A stretch of DNA of 64,000 nt, from the NCBI GenBank assembly GCA_030065095.1, contig JASJDP010000007.1, positions 124,001-188,000 of the forward strand, written 5' to 3'. This stretch comes from Rhodobacter sp. Lineage in GTDB: Bacteria; Pseudomonadota; Alphaproteobacteria; Rhodobacterales; Rhodobacteraceae. The notes below the pieces were generated by a model, which made no database searches, had not been told where the DNA came from, and saw nothing but the letters and a program-made list of their open reading frames with translations. The first letter of the stretch is position 1. Every line of letters starts with the position of its first letter. Positions 25,511 to 33,918 of this stretch are shown here, piece by piece. The position numbers were made by a program, and so were the translations under genes.

Positions 25511-25981
25511 ATGTCAAATCTCGATACATTCGACACACGCATCCTCGCTGAACTGCAACGTGATGCCCTCTGCCCGATGGACACTCTCGCGGATCGCGTA
25601 CACCTGTCGCGCAACGCCTGCTGGCGCCGGATCAAGCGGATGGAGGCCGAGGGCGTCATCCAGGGACGCGTCGCGGTTCTCAATCCCGAAAAACTCGGCT
25701 GTCCCCTGACCGCCATCGTCCTGATCCGCGCCAGCGCGCACGATCCCGGCTGGCGGGACACATTCGAACGCGCCGTCCGCGCCATGCCCGAGATCACGGG
25801 CGCCCACCGGATGACCGGCGATCTGGATTATGTGTTGAAGGTACGCATCGGCGACGTCGCCGCCTACGACCGGTTTTACAAGGACCTGACCGCCCGGGTG
25901 CCCGTTCTGGATATCTCGGCCAGTTTCGTTATGCAGGACCTCAAGGACACCACCGCCCTGCCGCTGCCCGATCCGGGCTGA
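25511..25981 (+). CDS. Lrp/AsnC family transcriptional regulator
   Basis: A 156-residue regulator with an N-terminal winged helix-turn-helix (DTLADRVHLSRNACWRRIKR) and a C-terminal RAM/AsnC ligand-binding domain (HRMTGDLDYVLKVRIGDVAAY). Such proteins sense amino acids as dimers or octamers and often control a neighbouring gene and their own. The ATG at 25511 gives the family length. The 110-bp AT-rich region shared with the divergent DUF6356 gene is its likely operator region. Confidence 0.93.
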   Translation: MSNLDTFDTRILAELQRDALCPMDTLADRVHLSRNACWRRIKRMEAEGVIQGRVAVLNPEKLGCPLTAIVLIRASAHDPGWRDTFERAVRAMPEITGAHRMTGDLDYVLKVRIGDVAAYDRFYKDLTARVPVLDISASFVMQDLKDTTALPLPDPG

Positions 25982-25996
25982 CCCAAAGGCCAACCG

Positions 25997-26458
25997 ATGA
26001 CCGACCACATCAAGACCACCGCCGAAGCCCTGGAAGACCAGGCGATGCCGCGTGCCCATTCCGTGCACACCGATCCGCAGATCAGACCGGCTGACGAGAC
26101 CGTTGCTTTGCCGCGCTCAGCCGCCAGAAAGCCGGTGCAACAGAAAAGCCCGGCTGAATGGGCCTACGAGCGTCTGATCCTCTACATCAAGAATTTCGAA
26201 GACCAGCTCGACAACGAACACGAGGTCGCCATGGGCTTTACCGGGGCGCAGGCGGGCGTGATCCGGATCGAGGGGATCGGTTATTTCGACCCCGATATCG
26301 TCACCTTCTACGGCTCTGATCCCGCGGGGACCAAGACGCAGCTGATCCAGCATGTCACCCAGTTGAACGTACTGCTGCGGGCGTTGCCCAAGGCGCGGGC
26401 GGACCGCGCTCCGCAACGCATCGGATTCCGTCTTGCCGCCGATCTCGAGGCCGAGTGA
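25997..26458 (+). CDS. DUF6173 family protein
   Basis: A 153-residue soluble protein. The variable N terminus is followed by a conserved block from about residue 55: AEWAYERLILYIKNFEDQLD, then MGFTGAQAGVIRIEGIGYFD, DIVTFYGSD and TQLIQHVTQLNVLLRALPK. I recognise this as the DUF6173 type seen widely in Rhodobacteraceae. It starts 16 bp after the Lrp-type gene and is probably in the same transcript. Function unknown. Confidence 0.85.
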   Translation: MTDHIKTTAEALEDQAMPRAHSVHTDPQIRPADETVALPRSAARKPVQQKSPAEWAYERLILYIKNFEDQLDNEHEVAMGFTGAQAGVIRIEGIGYFDPDIVTFYGSDPAGTKTQLIQHVTQLNVLLRALPKARADRAPQRIGFRLAADLEAE

Positions 26459-26549
26459 CCTGCGCTGATACGCGCGGGTCCGGCCCCGTGACAGCCCGAT
26501 TGGAATCGTCTAAACCCGGACGAAACAGATCTTACGGGAACCGCTCGAC

Positions 26550-26684
26550 ATGGCCGACCACACGCATGGCGAAATGGACATCACCGAACAGGAAAAGACC
26601 TTTGCGGGTTTTGTGAAGTGGGTCACCAACTCGGTGATCATCATCCTGGTCGCGCTGGTCCTGCTGGCGATCATTAACGGATAG
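26550..26684 (+). CDS. aa3-type cytochrome c oxidase subunit IV
   Basis: A 44-residue protein with an N-terminal polar part (MADHTHGEMDITEQEKT), the block FAGFVKWVT and one membrane span (VIIILVALVLLAIING). This matches the small bacterial aa3-oxidase subunit IV family (Pfam COX_aa3_IV), known from Paracoccus and Rhodobacter, where it wraps the oxidase core. A good upstream region (CTTACGGGAACCGC) precedes the ATG. No other oxidase genes are nearby. Confidence 0.85.
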   Translation: MADHTHGEMDITEQEKTFAGFVKWVTNSVIIILVALVLLAIING

Positions 26685-27002
26685 TCCGGGCGGCGTCGGG
26701 CCGGGCGCGGATTGCGCCGCCACACCCAAGGCCTGGACCCGGCGTGCACGCCGCCGGTCCTGTTGCGCATCCGCGATCTGCAGACAGGTGTTACGCCGTC
26801 GCCCAAGTTAAGTCGATGGGCCTGACCGGCTCTCACGGCACCACCGCCGACATCGTTGCACCGCCGCCTTCGTGAAAGCTGACATTGCCGGGACGTTCGG
26901 GTCGTTGCTGGCCGGTCGTTCCGTTCAGTCACATGGTAAAGTGCGACCGTGACAGCGCTGCGGACAACATGAGCGCCGGCGCGATCGGGCCTGGTCGCAC
27001 AA
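26685..27002. other. 318-bp gap with no recognised gene
   Basis: The stretch between the oxidase subunit IV gene and the convergent membrane protein gene holds no frame with credible coding features, no clear hairpin terminator and no match to the repeats found elsewhere in the window. Fragments of open frame look like neither neighbour. Confidence 0.6.
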
Positions 27003-28019
27003 TCAGGTGAAGGTGCCGGTCACACGGCCAAGCAGCATGAAAGCCCGGGCAGTGCGGGTATCGGTCAGCGCAACGATGTCGGCATCGTTGGCCACCGTCT
27101 CGAAACTGGTGAAGGTCTCGTCGAACCGGCGCAGGAAATGATGCACCGTGTCGCGGAACACCGGGTCCTGCCGCATCCGACCGGCCGCCAGCGCCAGGCA
27201 GGACCGGTCGCGCACCCCGCCCAGCCCCGCTACCGTCGGCCCACGCGCACCTTGCGCAAACCGCCGCCAGACCTCGGGCTTGGCGCGGTCCGGCCGCAGA
27301 TCGTCCATATAGATGCCATCCTCGCTGAGCAGCGTCAGCACGTCCTGGCTGGCCTGCACCAGACGTGCGGTCTGCCGGTCGCGCAAGGCGCGCCGCAACG
27401 CGCGAAAGCCTTCCTTGTCCTCGGCATTCTCGGGAAAGTTCAGCGCACGGATGAAATCGGGGATGTTGACCGGCGCCGCAAGCGCCTCGGCGGGCGTGCC
27501 CAGCGCCAGGCTTGGCTGTTCCTCGCCCACCGGCTCGGGCTTGGGCACCGCGGGCTTTTCATCCGCTTCGGCCTCCGGCCGGATCGAGGTGAAGGTGGCG
27601 ATGGCGGTCTCGGTCTTGCGCTGCGCCGCCGCGATCTCTTCCAGCTTGCGTTCGACCGAGGGTTTCACCGTGGCCGTGCCCGCCGCCTGTTGCTGGACAT
27701 AGGTCTGCCGCATCACGTCGATGGCCGCCTGCAACCGCGCCGATTCCTCGCGCATCACCCGGGACGTCCGCGCCGCCGTCGCCGCCACCCAGATCAGCGC
27801 CACCGGCATGAAGATCGCCAGAAGCGTCATCACGAAGCCGAGCGTATCGACCCGCGGGCCGTCGCCGGAACCGGTCACGAGAAAGAAGATCGCCACGCCG
27901 CCGATCCAGATCAGCGACAGCACGGTGGCGATGACCTCGGTCACGGTTACCCGCGGCGGGCGCACCTTGCGGCCGTAGATTCCAAGATCGATCGGTGTTT
28001 CCGGTTTCGGGTCTGCCAT
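27003..28019 (-). CDS. Conserved two-TM coiled-coil membrane protein
   Basis: A 338-residue protein with two membrane segments (about residues 27-49 and 61-83), then a predicted coiled coil (about 85-140, with MREESARLQAAIDVMRQTY), a Pro/Glu linker and a helical C-terminal domain (NIPDFIRALNFPENAEDKEG, DTRTARAFMLLGRVTG). It follows greA by 35 bp and is probably in the same operon. I recognise it as a conserved Rhodobacteraceae protein without a named function. Confidence 0.82.
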   Translation of the reverse strand: MADPKPETPIDLGIYGRKVRPPRVTVTEVIATVLSLIWIGGVAIFFLVTGSGDGPRVDTLGFVMTLLAIFMPVALIWVAATAARTSRVMREESARLQAAIDVMRQTYVQQQAAGTATVKPSVERKLEEIAAAQRKTETAIATFTSIRPEAEADEKPAVPKPEPVGEEQPSLALGTPAEALAAPVNIPDFIRALNFPENAEDKEGFRALRRALRDRQTARLVQASQDVLTLLSEDGIYMDDLRPDRAKPEVWRRFAQGARGPTVAGLGGVRDRSCLALAAGRMRQDPVFRDTVHHFLRRFDETFTSFETVANDADIVALTDTRTARAFMLLGRVTGTFT

Positions 28020-28054
28020 CTGGCGTCCAGGCCCCTTGGCGCGGCGCAGAGCGC

Positions 28055-28525
28055 CTAGATGAAATCGACGCTCAGGACTTCATAGCCCTTTTCGCCGCCC
28101 GGGGTGCGCACCTCGACGCTGTCGCCCTCTTCCTTGCCGATCAGCGCACGCGCCAACGGCGACGCCACATTCAGCTTGCCGTTCGAGATGTCCGCCTCGG
28201 GCTCGCCGACGATCTGATAGGTCTTTTCCTCATCGGTGTCCTCGTCGACGATCCGGACCGTCGCCCCGAACTTGATCGTACCGGTCAGCTTTTCGGGGTC
28301 GATCACATCGGCGCGGCCCAGGATCGCCTCCAGTTCTTTCACCCGCGCCTCGATAAAGCCCTGCTTTTCGCGCGCGGCATGGTATTCGGCGTTCTCACTC
28401 AGATCGCCGTGCTCGCGTGCCTCGGCGATGGCGCGGATCACCGCAGGACGCTCGACAGACTTGAGCGTCTTCAATTCTTCACTGAGCGCGCCGTGTCCTG
28501 CGCGGGTCAACGGTATCTTGTCCAT
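28055..28525 (-). CDS. greA: Transcription elongation factor GreA
   Basis: A 156-residue factor that rescues backtracked RNA polymerase. The N-terminal coiled coil (KIPLTRAGHGALSEELK) contains EAREHGDLSENAEYHAAR, the acidic tip that coordinates the second Mg ion in the polymerase active site. The C-terminal FKBP-like domain ends SPLARALIGKEEGDSVEV. The ATG at 28525 gives the standard length; the open frame continues upstream into non-conserved sequence. The VOC-family gene is upstream on the same strand with about 147 bp between. Confidence 0.96.
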   Translation of the reverse strand: MDKIPLTRAGHGALSEELKTLKSVERPAVIRAIAEAREHGDLSENAEYHAAREKQGFIEARVKELEAILGRADVIDPEKLTGTIKFGATVRIVDEDTDEEKTYQIVGEPEADISNGKLNVASPLARALIGKEEGDSVEVRTPGGEKGYEVLSVDFI

Positions 28526-28672
28526 GGCACTCTTCCGGGCAGCCGGGGTCGTAGCGCGAACCTCGCGCCGCATTGATCCGCTAACTGCACCGAGCGGCAG
28601 CCGGAATGCAAGGTATATCGCGCCCGGGTGGGCGGAAGACCGCAACATCGGACCTTCCGCACCCGCCCGGGG

Positions 28673-29056
28673 TCACGGCGCGTAGCTGACGACCTCGTAT
28701 TCGATGCCGTCGCGGTCGTGGAAATAGAACCGCCGTCCGGGTTCATAATCGGCATGGCTGGTGGGCACGAAACCCGCGGCCTTCACGCGGGCCTCCATCG
28801 CATCCAGATCGTCGACCGTCACGGCGATATGGTTGAGGCCCCCGGTGGTCGCATAGTTGTCCTCCCGGCTCGGGCGTGGCGTGCCATGGGTGTAAAGCGC
28901 AACATACTGATCGTCGGTCCCGACATGGATCGAAATCCCACCATTCAGCGACGGCCCCTGCCAGCGGATATGCCATCCGAACAGGTCGCACAGCCAGCCG
29001 GCCGTCTTCTCGGCATCGCTGACGGTATAATTCACGTGTTCAAGCTGGGCAGTCAT
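28673..29056 (-). CDS. VOC (glyoxalase-fold) family protein, predicted SoxR target
   Basis: A 127-residue protein with two beta-alpha-beta-beta-beta modules. Possible metal ligands are His in LEHVNYTV, His in LNHIAVTVDD and Glu in GIEYEVVSY, as in glyoxalase I and dioxygenases of the superfamily. The start at 29056 is 9-10 bases after AGGAGA. It is divergent from soxR, and its promoter contains the SoxR box with a 19-bp spacer, so activation by oxidised SoxR is likely. A detoxifying role toward redox-active compounds is plausible. The substrate is unknown. Confidence 0.87.
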   Translation of the reverse strand: MTAQLEHVNYTVSDAEKTAGWLCDLFGWHIRWQGPSLNGGISIHVGTDDQYVALYTHGTPRPSREDNYATTGGLNHIAVTVDDLDAMEARVKAAGFVPTSHADYEPGRRFYFHDRDGIEYEVVSYAP

Positions 29057-29092
29057 GGCTTTGATCTCCTGGGTTTCGGTGTTGACCCGCCA

Positions 29093-29123
29093 TGGATAAT
29101 TCCTCAAGTTAACTTTAGGTCAA
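29093..29123 (-). promoter_or_regulatory. SoxR-type promoter of the VOC gene
   Basis: On the minus strand TTGACC (29123-29118) is followed by exactly 19 bases and TATCCA (29098-29093). The near-palindrome CCTCAAGTTAACTTTAGG (29102-29119, plus strand) fills the spacer; it differs at one base from the enterobacterial SoxR site CCTCAAGTTAACTTGAGG. The over-long 19-bp spacer is the hallmark of MerR/SoxR-activated promoters. It also lies 29-46 bp upstream of the soxR start. Confidence 0.85.
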
Positions 29124-29147
29124 GAAGTTTTTTCGGCAGGATTCAGG

Positions 29148-29588
29148 ATGCTTACCATCGGCCAGCTTGCAGACCGGACAGGGCTCGCCGTCTCGGCGAT
29201 CCGCTACTACGAAGAGCTTGGCCTGGTACGGCCGGGGCGCAATGCGGGCGGGCAACGGCGGTTTCTGCGGTCCGACATCCGGCGGCTGAGCTTTGTTATG
29301 ATCGCCCAGAAATTCGGGTTTTCCCTGCCGCAAATCGCCGAAGTGATGGCGGGGTTGCCCAAGGGACGCACGCCGACCAAGGCAGACTGGGCACGGATCG
29401 GCAAACAGTTCCGGGCAGAACTCGATGCCCGGATCGAAACGCTTCGGCGGCTGCGCGACAATCTCGACGGGTGCATCGGCTGCGGGTGCCTGAGCCTGCC
29501 GAATTGCAAGCTTTACAACCCGGAGGACCGGGCGCAAGCGAAGGGGCCGGGACCGCGGTACCTGATGGGTGACCGGCCAGAGAGTTAG
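29148..29588 (+). CDS. soxR: Redox-sensitive transcriptional activator SoxR
   Basis: A 146-residue MerR-family regulator with a 2Fe-2S sensor. The helix-turn-helix block reads LTIGQLADRTGLAVSAIRYY. The long dimerisation helix follows, and the cluster motif CIGCGCLSLPNC (C-x2-C-x-C-x5-C) is intact near residues 120-131. No soxS gene is visible, in line with non-enteric bacteria where SoxR acts directly on target genes. The divergent VOC gene carries a matching promoter. Confidence 0.96.
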   Translation: MLTIGQLADRTGLAVSAIRYYEELGLVRPGRNAGGQRRFLRSDIRRLSFVMIAQKFGFSLPQIAEVMAGLPKGRTPTKADWARIGKQFRAELDARIETLRRLRDNLDGCIGCGCLSLPNCKLYNPEDRAQAKGPGPRYLMGDRPES

Positions 29589-29771
29589 GGCAGGGCCATG
29601 GTTTCGGCCGCGCCGCGCCCTGAGAACGAAAATCTTGGATGACCCGGGCCAGAGCGCGCAGTTTCACCAAGAAGAAGCATATCGATACGCAGCGTAGCGA
29701 TTGACGCGTTGGGCAGGCGTCTTTACCTCTGCTGCGGATGCAAAACGCCGCCAGAGGATGAGGACACCGGC

Positions 29772-31421
29772 ATGAGCGAGATCGAACGCGAGTCGATGGA
29801 ATACGACGTGGTGATCGTAGGGGCCGGGCCCGCCGGCCTGTCCGCGGCGATCCGCCTGAAACAGCTCGACGCCGATTTGAACGTGGTGGTGCTGGAAAAG
29901 GGCTCCGAGGTCGGCGCACATATCCTGTCGGGCGCGGTGCTCGACCCCTCGGGCCTGGACGCCCTGATCCCGGACTGGAAGGACAAGGGCGCGCCGATCT
30001 CGGTGCCGGTGAGACAGGACAATTTCTACATGCTGGGCCAGGGCGGCCAGCTGCGCCTGTGGAACTTCGCCATGCCGCCCCTGATGTCGAACCACGGCAA
30101 CTACATCGTCTCGATGGGCAATGTCTGCCGGTGGATGGCCGAGCAGGCCGAAGAGATGGGCGTCGAAATCTTCCCCGGCATGGCTTGTTCCGAACTGGTC
30201 TATGGCGAAAACGGCGAGGTCAAGGGCGTCATCGCGGGCGAGTTCGGCAAGAATCCCGACGGCACGCCCGGCCCGCAATACGAACCGGGCATGGAATTGC
30301 ACGGCAGATACGTCATGCTGGGCGAAGGCGTGCGCGGGTCGCTGTCGAAGCAGGTGATCGAGAAATTCGATCTGGCCAGGGATGCCGACGCCCCGAAATT
30401 CGGCATCGGCATGAAGGAAATCTGGGAGATCGATCCCGACAAGCATGCCGAGGGTACGGTCACCCACACGATGGGCTGGCCGCTGGGCTCGAACGCGGGT
30501 GGCGGCAGCTTCATCTACCACCTCGATAACAATCAGGTTTACGTGGGCTTCGTCGTCCACCTGAACTACGCCAACCCCTACCTGTCGCCCTATCAGGAAT
30601 TCCAGCGGTTCAAGCATCATCCGATGGTTGCCGAGCTTTTGAAGGGCGGCAAGCGCATCGCCTACGGCGCTCGCGCAATCTCGGAAGGCGGCTGGCAGTC
30701 GATGCCCAGGGCGGCCTTTCCGGGCGGTGTGCTGCTGGGCTGTTCGGTGGGTCTGGTGAATGTCCCCCGCATCAAGGGCAACCACAACGCCATGCTGTCG
30801 GGCAAAGCCGCGGCCGAGGCTGCATTCGACGCGATCCGGGCAGATCGCGCCGGCGACACGCTCGACGCGTATAACGCCGAACTTCGCGAGGGTCCGGTCG
30901 GCAAGGATCTGCGCCGCGTCCGCAACGTCAAACCGCTCTGGTCGAACCGCGGTCTCTTGGCCTCGCTGACCCTCGGCGGGTTCGACATGTGGACCAACAA
31001 CCTGTTCGGCGCCTCGATCCTCGGCACGCTGAAACATGGCAAGACCGACGCCGCCGCCACCGGCAAGGCCAGCAAGCACACTGAATTCGACTATCCCAAG
31101 CCCGACGGCGTCTTGAGCTTTGACAGGCTCACCAATGTCAGCTTCTCGATGACCAATCACGAGGAAAGCCAGCCGCCGCATCTGCAGCTGAAGGACCCGG
31201 GCGTTCCGATCCAGGTCAACCTGCCCCAGTTTGCCGAACCGGCCCAGCGTTATTGCCCCGCCGGCGTCTACGAGGTGGTGGAAAAGGACGGGCAGCCGGA
31301 ATTCGTCATCAACTTCCAGAACTGCGTGCACTGCAAGACCTGCGACATCAAGGACCCCAGCCAGAACATCAACTGGACGGTCCCGCAGGGCGGCGATGGG
31401 CCGAACTATCCCAATATGTGA
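29772..31421 (+). CDS. Electron-transfer flavoprotein--ubiquinone oxidoreductase
   Basis: A 549-residue membrane-bound flavoprotein that passes electrons from ETF (acyl-CoA and amine dehydrogenases) to ubiquinone. The FAD-binding N terminus reads VVIVGAGPAGLSAAIRLKQ. The 4Fe-4S ligands lie in the C-terminal ferredoxin-like part: CPAGVYEVV and NCVHCKTCDIKDPSQNI. The ATG at 29772 is preferred to an upstream open stretch with no conserved residues. It would serve dehydrogenases such as the DmdC-like one in this window. Confidence 0.95.
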   Translation: MSEIERESMEYDVVIVGAGPAGLSAAIRLKQLDADLNVVVLEKGSEVGAHILSGAVLDPSGLDALIPDWKDKGAPISVPVRQDNFYMLGQGGQLRLWNFAMPPLMSNHGNYIVSMGNVCRWMAEQAEEMGVEIFPGMACSELVYGENGEVKGVIAGEFGKNPDGTPGPQYEPGMELHGRYVMLGEGVRGSLSKQVIEKFDLARDADAPKFGIGMKEIWEIDPDKHAEGTVTHTMGWPLGSNAGGGSFIYHLDNNQVYVGFVVHLNYANPYLSPYQEFQRFKHHPMVAELLKGGKRIAYGARAISEGGWQSMPRAAFPGGVLLGCSVGLVNVPRIKGNHNAMLSGKAAAEAAFDAIRADRAGDTLDAYNAELREGPVGKDLRRVRNVKPLWSNRGLLASLTLGGFDMWTNNLFGASILGTLKHGKTDAAATGKASKHTEFDYPKPDGVLSFDRLTNVSFSMTNHEESQPPHLQLKDPGVPIQVNLPQFAEPAQRYCPAGVYEVVEKDGQPEFVINFQNCVHCKTCDIKDPSQNINWTVPQGGDGPNYPNM

Positions 31422-31430
31422 CCCCGCTCA

Positions 31431-31460
31431 GAGCATCTTCTTCTTGGCGCAAATACGCCA
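31431..31460 (-). repeat. GTATTT-type short repeat, copy 1
   Basis: Read on the minus strand the segment is TGGCGTATTTGCGCC then AAGAAGAAGATGCTC. It resembles 47674-47701 (GGGAGTATTTTTACC then GGGGTGAAAGAGC), preceded in both cases by a C-rich run. Both copies lie just past a gene end. Similar GTATTT motifs are, from memory, frequent near gene ends in roseobacters; this needs a genome search. Confidence 0.55.
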
Positions 31461-31468
31461 GGGGGAGC

Positions 31469-31520
31469 GCGAGGGGGATAGCGTCCCCCTCGCCCCGGTC
31501 GGATCGGCGCAGCCGATCCG
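31469..31520. terminator. Two strong hairpins between convergent genes
   Basis: GCGAGGGGGA / TCCCCCTCGC (31469-31493, 10-bp stem) and CGGATCGGC / GCCGATCCG (31500-31520, 9-bp stem) lie in the 111-bp gap between the ETF-QO and DM13 gene ends. As the genes converge, a two-way termination role is likely. No long T-run follows either stem, so strength as an intrinsic terminator is uncertain. Confidence 0.65.
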
Positions 31521-31532
31521 AAACCGTTCTGC

Positions 31533-32024
31533 TCAGCTCGACGCCTCGAACGTGAGATCCGCAGGCGAAATCAGCACCCCGAACTGCCGGCACCAGATCA
31601 CCACGCTGGGATAGTCGGCCAGGTCCACCCCCGCCGGGATCGGGTACTTCTGACTGCCTTCAAAGGCGCGCAGCCTGCCCAGATCGATGAACATCGTGTC
31701 CATCACGTCCCCCGACGCCCGGATTTCCGCCTTCGGCACCAGATAGACGTGGAATGCCGGCCCCGGCCCGACCTCGAAATCCTCGGCCAGAAACACCACG
31801 TCCTCGAACACCTCCACCCGTCCCGCGCCATAGTGGATCGGGTCCGACGGATTGGCGTGGATGAAGGTGCCCGTGGCCACCAGCCGCTCGGCCTCTTCCG
31901 CCGTCAACCTGTCCATCGCCGCGGGCGGCGGAAACACGAAGGGATAAACAAAGAATCCCGCCGCGACGCCGAACCCGGTGCCCAGAACGCCGCCCAGCAG
32001 AAAAACCGCAATCAGCCGCCACAT
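31533..32024 (-). CDS. DM13 domain-containing membrane-anchored protein
   Basis: A 163-residue protein with an N-terminal membrane anchor (LIAVFLLGGVLGTGFGVAAG) and a DM13 domain from about residue 50: GTFIHANPSDPIHYGAG, then VFLAEDFEVGPGPAFHVYL and, near the end, VIWCRQFGVLIS with the conserved Cys. DM13 domains are proposed to take part in electron transfer or redox reactions outside the cytoplasm. The gene converges with the ETF-QO gene. No partner is visible. Confidence 0.88.
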   Translation of the reverse strand: MWRLIAVFLLGGVLGTGFGVAAGFFVYPFVFPPPAAMDRLTAEEAERLVATGTFIHANPSDPIHYGAGRVEVFEDVVFLAEDFEVGPGPAFHVYLVPKAEIRASGDVMDTMFIDLGRLRAFEGSQKYPIPAGVDLADYPSVVIWCRQFGVLISPADLTFEASS

Positions 32025-32204
32025 AATGCCTCTCCTTTGCGCAACCTGCCGCGAGTTTAGTGCCGCTTCACGGCAAATCCATCCATCGCTGCCCGCGAGG
32101 TCACAATCCCGCGGGATTCCCGCACGCGACCGCCACGCACATTGCGTCGCAACCCTTGGCGGGCTAGCTTCGCCGGTAACGAGTCAACCAAGGCGTATTC
32201 CCCC

Positions 32205-33905
32205 GTGCATCTTCGCATTCCCACCCTCGTCGCGGCAGCCGTGTTCAGCCTCGCCACCGCAGTCCCGGCCCTGGCCCAGGGCGTCTCTGGCGCCTATCTC
32301 GCCGCCCGCCACGCCAGCCTCTTCAGCGACTTCCGCGCGGCCGCCGATTATTACGCCCGCGCCCTGGTTCAGGATCCCGGCAATCCCCAGCTCATGGAGA
32401 ACGCGGTGATGGCCTATACCGGGCTCGGCCAGGTGGACCGCGCTGCCGCCGTGGCCCGGCGGCTGATTTCCACAGGCGCCACCAGCCAGACCGCCAACAT
32501 GGTGCTGCTGTCCGATCAGATCAAACGCGAGAATTTCGGCCAGGCGCTCGACGATCTGGCCGCGGGCCAAACCGTCGGCCCGCTTGTCGACGGGCTGCTG
32601 AAGGCCTGGGCCCAGCTTGGCATGGGCCGCATGTCCGAGGCGCTGGAAACCTTCGACGAGGTCGCGACCACCGGCGGGGTCGAGGTGTTCGGCCTGTATC
32701 ACAAGGCGCTGGCGCTGGCGATGGTCGGCGATTTCGAATCCGCCGACGAAATCCTGTCGGGACGGTCCGAAGGCGCATTGCAGCTGACCCGCCGCGGTGT
32801 CGTTGCCTTTGCCGAGGTGCTCAGCCAGCTGGAACGCAACGACGACGCGCTGGACCTGATCGCGCAAAGCTTCGGCGCCGATCTTGACCCCGCACTGGAG
32901 CGCATGCGCAGCGACCTGGCTGCGGGAAAGGTCCTGCCCTACACGGCGGTGCGCAACGCCAAGGACGGCGCGGCCGAGGTGTTTCTGGTGGTCGCGGGCG
33001 CGCTGAACGGCGAAGCCGCCGACAGCTACACGCTGCTTTACAGCCGTCTGGCCGAATACCTGCGCCCGGACAATGTGGACGCCGTCCTGCTCAGCGCCGC
33101 GCTTCTGGAAAAGCTGGAACGCTATGGGCTGGCGACCGAGGCCTATAACCGCATTCCGCGCGATCACCCCGCATTCGATGCCGCCGAACTGGGCCGCGCC
33201 GAGGCGCTGCGCAAATCGGGCAAGACCGAGGCGGCGATCGAAGTGCTGGAACAGCTCGCCCGTGCGCGTCCCGACAATCCGGCGGTGCATATCACATTGG
33301 GCGACACGCTGCGCGGGCTGGAACGTTATGACGAGGCATCCAAAGCCTATGATGCCGCCATCGCGCTTTATGACGATCCACAGCGTCCGCAATGGCTGGT
33401 GTTCTTCGCCCGCGGCATCACGCATGAGCGCGAGGACCGGTGGGATCTGGCCGAAGCCGATTTTCGCAAGTCGCTGGAGTTGAACCCGGGCCAGCCGCAG
33501 GTGCTGAACTATCTCGGCTATTCCTTCGTCGAGATGCAGATCAACATGGAAGAGGCGCTTGCCCTGATCGAAGAGGCCGTCGCGGGCCAGCCCAACAGCG
33601 GCTACATCGTCGATTCGCTGGGCTGGGTGCAGTTCCGGATGGGCGACTATGCCGATGCGGTGGTCAATCTGGAACGCGCGACCGAACTGATGCCGGTCGA
33701 TCCGATCGTCAACGACCACCTGGGCGATGCGTATTGGGCGGTGGGCCGCAAGATCGAGGCCGAATTCCAATGGCGGCGTGCGCTGTCCTTCGACCCCGAA
33801 GAGGACGAAGCCGAACGCATCCGCCGCAAGCTCGAGGTCGGGCTGGACGTCGTGCTGGAAGAGGAAGGCGCACCACCGCTGCAGGTCACCGCGCAGGACG
33901 GCTAG
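32205..33905 (+). CDS. Periplasmic tetratricopeptide-repeat protein
   Basis: A 566-residue exported protein. The GTG at 32205 gives a clean signal peptide (LVAAAVFSLATAVPALAQG); the frame is open further upstream without sense. TPR units are visible from about residue 40 (DFRAAADYYARALVQDPGNP) to the C terminus (NYLGYSFVEMQ, VVNLERATELMPVDPIVND), with a less regular middle. It lies 13 bp ahead of ispE, a pairing common in alphaproteobacteria. It is likely a scaffold for an envelope complex. Specific function unknown. Confidence 0.88.
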   Translation: MHLRIPTLVAAAVFSLATAVPALAQGVSGAYLAARHASLFSDFRAAADYYARALVQDPGNPQLMENAVMAYTGLGQVDRAAAVARRLISTGATSQTANMVLLSDQIKRENFGQALDDLAAGQTVGPLVDGLLKAWAQLGMGRMSEALETFDEVATTGGVEVFGLYHKALALAMVGDFESADEILSGRSEGALQLTRRGVVAFAEVLSQLERNDDALDLIAQSFGADLDPALERMRSDLAAGKVLPYTAVRNAKDGAAEVFLVVAGALNGEAADSYTLLYSRLAEYLRPDNVDAVLLSAALLEKLERYGLATEAYNRIPRDHPAFDAAELGRAEALRKSGKTEAAIEVLEQLARARPDNPAVHITLGDTLRGLERYDEASKAYDAAIALYDDPQRPQWLVFFARGITHEREDRWDLAEADFRKSLELNPGQPQVLNYLGYSFVEMQINMEEALALIEEAVAGQPNSGYIVDSLGWVQFRMGDYADAVVNLERATELMPVDPIVNDHLGDAYWAVGRKIEAEFQWRRALSFDPEEDEAERIRRKLEVGLDVVLEEEGAPPLQVTAQDG

Positions 33906-33918
33906 GCAGCGCCTGGCC

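Noticed and set aside
26685-27002. Possible remnant gene after the oxidase subunit IV gene
   Set aside because: Fragments of frame are short and match nothing I know. No start, ribosome site or repeat supports a gene or a mobile-element scar.
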